A stretch of DNA of 64,000 bases, from contig JAFQON010000042.1 of the NCBI GenBank assembly GCA_017403185.1, forward strand, positions 1 to 64,000. The letters run 5' to 3'. Numbering within the stretch: position 1 is the stretch's first letter; the number at the start of each line of letters is the position of its first letter. A program made the translations under genes and the position numbers. This document shows positions 59,991 through 64,000 of the stretch, one piece after another. Under the pieces are notes generated by a model, which was not told where the DNA came from, made no database searches, and saw only the letters and a list, made by a program, of their open reading frames with translations. The DNA comes from Clostridia bacterium. GTDB lineage: Bacteria > Bacillota > Clostridia > Oscillospirales > Acutalibacteraceae.

Positions 59991-60800
59991 ATGGACAAAA
60001 GAGAAATGGAAAAGCTGATGGATAAATACAAAGCTGAAATGCTTGAATTCAGCAAGAGAAATAATATGTCAGGATATCCTGATGCAGTCAGTGATTCAAC
60101 GGATGCACGGGAAAACGCCATGCGGGATGCTGTTGAAAAAAATGAGCCGTTTGAAAGGGACAGAAGCAATCCTTTGCCCGAGGCACAGCAAGCAGAAGCT
60201 CAGGTTGAGCAGCAGGCTGCCGTGCCCGCTCAAGTCACAATTCCGATTGATGAGCCTGTGAACATCATAAACGGCGAACCGATAGATGTTGCCCGTGTGC
60301 TGCGTGAGAACTGTGCAAGGCTTGCGCCGAATGCAACACCTGAGCAGCGTGCAAGATGCAGGGATATAAATGACTTTCTCCAGGCGAACAATGAGAGCGG
60401 AACGCTTAAAGTTGAAACCTTCGCTTCGGACAGAGCGTTCGGCGTCGGAAGCACAAGGGTGATGATCTTTCTTGAGCTTCCGAGCGGAAATGTTGCTGTT
60501 TTTGACGGCTTGACGGATATAGACGGCGTGAGCGATACCGTTCGTCTTCCGGCTCCTCCGAGGTCGATTTCGCAGTCACCGCAGACGGGAGATAATCCGC
60601 GTCTGCCTTATGCTGTTTACTCTGTTTATGCCGAGCATCCATCTTATGTGAGAGCGGTATTTACCAATGTGCCGGTTTTTTCGGGAGTTGAATCCGTTCA
60701 GCCTGTAAGAATGCTTGCAAAATCCGCAGGATTGCAGGAGCCCGAGCCGATAGCAGTTGATGAATCATCAAGAGTCAATCTTGAAAGGCAGGGGAGATGA
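59991..60800 (+). CDS. SleC-like N-terminal (carboxypeptidase-regulatory-like) domain protein
   Basis: A 269-residue protein without a signal peptide. Residues 1-60 are charged and helical and contain YPDAVSDSTDARENAMRD; 62-85 is a Pro/Gln/Ala linker. Residues about 140-255 form a beta sandwich of the regulatory-domain kind found at the front of clostridial cortex-lytic SleC-like proteins: SGTLKVETFASDRAFGVG, DTVRLPAPPRSISQSPQTGD, LPYAVYSVYAEHPSYV and VFSGVESVQPVRML. GGAGG precedes the ATG. The next gene begins 1 base after its stop and carries the SpoIID-like and peptidoglycan-binding domains, so the two together look like a split SleC. The role in spore cortex lysis is inferred. Confidence 0.7.
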   Translation: MDKREMEKLMDKYKAEMLEFSKRNNMSGYPDAVSDSTDARENAMRDAVEKNEPFERDRSNPLPEAQQAEAQVEQQAAVPAQVTIPIDEPVNIINGEPIDVARVLRENCARLAPNATPEQRARCRDINDFLQANNESGTLKVETFASDRAFGVGSTRVMIFLELPSGNVAVFDGLTDIDGVSDTVRLPAPPRSISQSPQTGDNPRLPYAVYSVYAEHPSYVRAVFTNVPVFSGVESVQPVRMLAKSAGLQEPEPIAVDESSRVNLERQGR

Positions 60801-60801
60801 T

Positions 60802-62148
60802 ATGCCTGTTACTCCCGTAATTCCCGAATATATAACCGTTCATCTCGGCACGCCAAACTCGAATGCCCGCAATGTGCGTGTGCCGTTCACAGAATACATT
60901 AAAAATGTGGCATCAAGCGAGGTTTATCCTTCATGGCCGGAAAATGCACTGAGAGCAAATATTTACGCTCAGGTTTCGTTTGCTCTTAACAGGATTTTCA
61001 CCGAGTATTACCGAAGCAGAGGATATAATTTTGATATAACAAATTCCACCTCATATGATCAGGCTTATATTGACGGCAGAGATATATTCAGCAATATTTC
61101 ACGGCTTGTTGATGAACTTTTCAACGATTATGTGACAAAAGGAAATCAGATTCAGCCGTATTTCACAGAGTATTGCGACGGTCGGAGCGTTACCTGCAGA
61201 GGGCTTTCGCAGTGGGGCACGGTTACGCTTGCAAATCAGGGCAGAACACCATATCAGATTTTGCAGAATTATTACGGGAATGATGTCAACATTGTCCGCA
61301 ACGCACCTGTAAGGAACATATCAGAAAGCTATCCCGGCACCTTGCTGCGACTCGGTTCAAACGGTGAGGATGTGCGCACAATTCAGCGTCAGCTCAACAG
61401 AATCAGGCGAAATTACCCTTCAATACCCAACATTCCCGAAACAAACGGCATATTTGATGCTTCAACAAGGGCTGCCGTTCAGCAGTTTCAAAGAATTTTC
61501 AATCTTGCTCCCGATGGCATAGTCGGCAAGGCTACATGGTATAAAGTCAAGCAGATTTACAATGCCGTCAAGAAGGTTTCCGAGCTTTATTCCGAGGGCA
61601 TAACAATCAGCGAGGTTGAAAGAATATTCAGTGAGGTGCTCAGACGGGGCGACAGAGGCACTGATGTAAGAACAATTCAGTATTATCTGAATTTTATCGG
61701 CTTTTTCAATGACAGACTGCCGCAGATATCCGTTGACGGAATTTTCGGCGCCGAAACCGAGAATGCGGTGAGGGCATTCCAAAGGGAATACGGGCTTGCG
61801 GTTGACGGTATTGTCGGCAGGGCAACATGGTACGCATTGCAGGATGCCTATTACAGCATACTGAACTCCCTGCCTGACGAATACCGTTCATATTCCTCGC
61901 TGCTTTATCCCGGCTACACTGTCACAACAGGTGCAAGCGGCAATGTTGTGACGCAGCTTCAGACCTTCCTGCGTGTTATAGCGCAAAATAATAATTCCGT
62001 GCCGCTTATCAGCGTCGACGGTGTATACGGCAATCAGACAAAAGCTGCGGTTACTGCCGTGCAAAGAATTTCGGGCTTGCCGCAGACGGGCGCAGTCGGT
62101 CCGCTCACATGGAATGCAATTGTGAATCTTTATAATGAATACAGATAA
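60802..62148 (+). CDS. SpoIID-like/peptidoglycan-binding protein, probable spore cortex-lytic component
   Basis: A 448-residue protein with a SpoIID/LytB-like domain at about 20-175 (VPFTEYIKNVASSEVYPSW with the candidate catalytic Glu at about 40, and the end RGLSQWGTVTLANQGRTPYQ), followed by three PG_binding_1 domains at about 181-252, 280-350 and 373-445 (LGSNGEDVRTIQRQL, RGDRGTDVRTIQYYL, ASGNVVTQLQTFL; each closing GIVGKATW-like). SpoIID-type enzymes cut glycan strands as lytic transglycosylases. No signal peptide is seen, in line with spore proteins made inside the forespore or mother cell. GGGGAG lies 5 bases before the ATG. It forms an operon with its neighbours on both sides. Confidence 0.8.
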   Translation: MPVTPVIPEYITVHLGTPNSNARNVRVPFTEYIKNVASSEVYPSWPENALRANIYAQVSFALNRIFTEYYRSRGYNFDITNSTSYDQAYIDGRDIFSNISRLVDELFNDYVTKGNQIQPYFTEYCDGRSVTCRGLSQWGTVTLANQGRTPYQILQNYYGNDVNIVRNAPVRNISESYPGTLLRLGSNGEDVRTIQRQLNRIRRNYPSIPNIPETNGIFDASTRAAVQQFQRIFNLAPDGIVGKATWYKVKQIYNAVKKVSELYSEGITISEVERIFSEVLRRGDRGTDVRTIQYYLNFIGFFNDRLPQISVDGIFGAETENAVRAFQREYGLAVDGIVGRATWYALQDAYYSILNSLPDEYRSYSSLLYPGYTVTTGASGNVVTQLQTFLRVIAQNNNSVPLISVDGVYGNQTKAAVTAVQRISGLPQTGAVGPLTWNAIVNLYNEYR

Positions 62149-62191
62149 TTAAACCGCTAATAATAAAACCGTGAAATGTTATCAGCGGGGG

Positions 62192-63622
62192 ATGATAGAA
62201 ATAGAAAAGAAGTTTTCAGAGAATTATTCATCGAATGTTTCAACTCTCGATGCCGTTCTGAGGCTCAAGGACAGCTTTGATGTGGTTGGCAGAGATGTTA
62301 AGATTGATAAAAGAAATGCAAAGCTTTATTTTATTGACGGCTTTTGCAAGGATGAAACAATGGCAAAAACCATGGCGTATTTTATGAAGGCGGATGAAAA
62401 AACAATAAAAAAATGCGAGGATACAAGGGAGTTTGCAAACACCTTTATCCCGTATGTTGAAACAGATGTTGTTTCAAAGGTCAGTGATTTTGTAAGAGCT
62501 GTGCTTTCGGGTGCGATCGGTATGATTGTTGAGGGCTTCTCCGAAGCAATCGTGATTGATGCAAGAACCTATCCTGTGCGGTCTGTGGGTGAGCCTGAGA
62601 ATGACAGGGTGCTCAGAGGCCCGCACGACGGCTTCGTGGAAACTCTTGTTTTCAACACAGCGCTTATCCGCCGCAGAATAAGGGACACCGACCTCACAAT
62701 GGAGATTCACTCCGTGGGAGAAAAATCAAAAACCGATGTTGTGATTTGCTACATGAAGGGCAGAGTTAACGAAAAAATGCTCAAGGCCCTGCAAAAAAAG
62801 ATTGATGCGGTGTCGATCAATTCTCTCACGATGAGCCATCAGAGCCTTATCGACTGTCTTGTGCAAAAGCAATGGTTCAATCCGTTCCCGAAGGTGCGCT
62901 ATACTGAAAGACCCGATGCGGCAGCGGCGAGCGTGCTTGAAGGCAGCATGGTTGTGATAATCGATAATTCACCTGCGGCGATGATAATTCCGTCGGGCAT
63001 ATTCGATTTTTTGCAGGATACCAACGATTATTATATGTCGCCCGTAATCGGGTCATATATGCGTGTGGTGCGAATGCTTATTTTTGCAATGACAATGCTG
63101 CTTATTCCCGTGTGGTTTCTGCTTGTGCAAAATCCGGATTATATACCTGAGTGGCTTGACTTCATAAGGATTGAAGAGCCGAACAGCCTGCCGATTGTGG
63201 CTCAGTTGTTTATCGTAGAGCTTGTAATTGATGCAATCCGTCTTGCTTCAATCAATACTCCGCAGTCGCTCAGCGGCTCATTCGGAGTTATCGGTGCATT
63301 GGTGCTTGGTGAATTTGCGGTGAATGCAGGCTGGTTTGTGTCAGAAGTTGTGCTGTATATGGCGTTTGTGGCAATGACAAATTTTGCACAGCCCAGCTTT
63401 GAGCTTGGCTACGCCTTCAAGCTTTTCAGAATGCTGCTTATAGGGCTCACGGCACTTTTCAATGTGTGGGGCTTCGTTGCGGGAATAATAATTATAGTTA
63501 TTGAAATCTCAACCACACGCACGGTTACGGGTCAGTGCTATCTCTACCCGCTCATCCCCTTCAACGGGCAGGCACTTCTGAGCCTTCTTCTTCGCAGACC
63601 CCTGAGCAAGAGAAACAACTGA
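62192..63622 (+). CDS. spoVAF: SpoVAF-like GerA-family spore germination protein
   Basis: A 476-residue spore inner-membrane protein. The soluble N-terminal part (about 1-280) has VIDARTYPVRSVGEPEND, VLRGPHDGFVETLVFNTALI, RRRIRDTDLTMEI, VGEKSKTDVVICYMKGRV and PFPKVRYTERPDAAAA; this phrase set is closer to SpoVAF than to GerAA. From about 284 on there are five or so TM segments. In Bacillus SpoVAF helps ion release during germination, while SpoVA proteins handle dipicolinate; spoVA genes are not here. The ATG at 62192 directly follows GGGGG; a GTG at 62171 has no ribosome site, so the start is not certain. It follows the cortex-lytic genes by 43 bases. Confidence 0.85.
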   Translation: MIEIEKKFSENYSSNVSTLDAVLRLKDSFDVVGRDVKIDKRNAKLYFIDGFCKDETMAKTMAYFMKADEKTIKKCEDTREFANTFIPYVETDVVSKVSDFVRAVLSGAIGMIVEGFSEAIVIDARTYPVRSVGEPENDRVLRGPHDGFVETLVFNTALIRRRIRDTDLTMEIHSVGEKSKTDVVICYMKGRVNEKMLKALQKKIDAVSINSLTMSHQSLIDCLVQKQWFNPFPKVRYTERPDAAAASVLEGSMVVIIDNSPAAMIIPSGIFDFLQDTNDYYMSPVIGSYMRVVRMLIFAMTMLLIPVWFLLVQNPDYIPEWLDFIRIEEPNSLPIVAQLFIVELVIDAIRLASINTPQSLSGSFGVIGALVLGEFAVNAGWFVSEVVLYMAFVAMTNFAQPSFELGYAFKLFRMLLIGLTALFNVWGFVAGIIIIVIEISTTRTVTGQCYLYPLIPFNGQALLSLLLRRPLSKRNN

Positions 63623-63635
63623 ATACAAACAAAAC

Positions 63636-63661
63636 TGCGGTGTCGCATCAGCGGCACCGCA
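63636..63661 (-). terminator. Terminator between spoVAF and mtaB
   Basis: TGCGGTGTCGC / GCGGCACCGCA (11 bp, one G-U) with an ATCA loop. On the minus strand it is followed by GTTTTGTTTG, so it serves mtaB best. Confidence 0.75.
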
Positions 63662-63665
63662 ATCT

Positions 63666-64000
63666 TCATATTTCACCTATGCAAAAATCGCCGTCAACTG
63701 CGGTGATTTTTGTTTTTACAATGCCGTGCAGATTTTCACTGCAGGCAATTCTGACGGGAGTATAATTCTTCGTGAAGCCCTGTGCAAAGCCTTCATGGTA
63801 TTCTTCAATGAGCACCTCGAGTGTTTTGCCGATTTGGCTTTCAAGAAAATCTTTTCTGATTTTGTCGGCGGCGGAGCCCATTATGGCGGCACGCTTTTCT
63901 TTTTCCGCCTTTTCAATCTGGTCGGGCATTTTTGCGGCGGGTGTGCCGGGTCTTATCGAATAGGGGAAAACATGAATCTTTTCAAAGCCCACCTTTTGGG
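63666..64000 (-). CDS. mtaB: MtaB-type tRNA methylthiotransferase, C-terminal part only
   Basis: The last 111 residues of a radical-SAM methylthiotransferase, cut by the right window edge; the frame continues beyond 64000. The segment KVGFEKIHVFPYSIRPGTPA, AKMPDQIEKAEKEKRAAIM and FLESQIGKTLEVLIEEY matches the end of the radical-SAM core and the TRAM domain of MtaB, which adds the methylthio group to t6A37 of tRNA. The [4Fe-4S] cysteine motifs lie outside the window. MiaB and RimO are related; the HVFPYSIRPGTPA phrase favours MtaB. A GTG at 63992 is an internal codon, not a start. Confidence 0.85.
   Translation of the reverse strand, partial: QKVGFEKIHVFPYSIRPGTPAAKMPDQIEKAEKEKRAAIMGSAADKIRKDFLESQIGKTLEVLIEEYHEGFAQGFTKNYTPVRIACSENLHGIVKTKITAVDGDFCIGEI

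Overview
The window comes from the chromosome of a low-to-medium GC, spore-forming anaerobic Firmicute of the class Clostridia, most like an Oscillospirales/Ruminococcaceae gut bacterium. This rests on AddAB instead of RecBCD, a CIRCE-controlled groESL, the dgt-dnaG-rpoD cluster, a SleC-like cortex lytic protein next to SpoVAF, strong AAGGAGG-type ribosome binding sites and canonical sigma-A promoters with mostly 17-base spacers. Most genes are well conserved housekeeping genes. No rRNA, tRNA, CRISPR array, prophage or transposase was found.

Layout: 1-900 holds the tail of an unrecognised gene and a DUF6061-like small protein. 1057-5327 is the arginine operon argC-argJ-argB-argD (minus strand) with a good promoter and a candidate ArgR site. 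5447-7734 pairs a D-2-hydroxyacid dehydrogenase with a DUF1015 protein (minus). A zinc-ribbon membrane protein, YigZ, ribosomal protein bL31 and addB-addA follow up to 16441. 16720-23564 (plus) carries a CNNM/CorC-type transporter, a cytoplasmic GH20 hexosaminidase and dgt-dnaG-rpoD. 23662-26527 has a small membrane protein, an intergenic repeat-like stretch, and a three-gene minus-strand operon with a NahK-like N-acetylhexosamine 1-kinase. ackA and tmcAL diverge from face-to-face overlapping promoters at 27804-27856. 29235-41682 is the rpoB-rpoC-rpsL-rpsG-fusA-tuf transcription/translation block, with structured leaders before rpsL, rpsG and tuf.

41723-46394 (minus) is a compact, overlapping surface-polysaccharide type cluster: GT8 glycosyltransferase, TVP38/TMEM64 membrane protein, O-antigen-ligase-like protein, DUF4886 SGNH hydrolase and an unknown protein. 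groES-groEL with a perfect CIRCE follows. The 48.6-60 kb part is cell-surface oriented: a secreted PPC-repeat protein, a metallophosphoesterase with an altered metal motif, a GPH-family sugar symporter, and a 2255-residue surface protein with about 24 InlB-type B repeats, an internal hydrophobic segment and an IPDTG sorting-like C-terminus. The right end is a spore-germination module (SleC-like N-domain protein, SpoIID-like/peptidoglycan-binding protein, SpoVAF) and the 3' part of a MtaB-type methylthiotransferase that runs off the window.

Functional links: GH20 and the NahK-like kinase could both serve N-acetylhexosamine salvage. AckA makes acetate and TmcAL consumes it, and the two share one promoter region. 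No clearly new defence or mobile system is visible. The most unusual items are the giant repeat protein, the small polysaccharide cluster, the NahK operon, the split cortex-lytic pair with SpoVAF, and the untranslated leaders in the ribosomal block.
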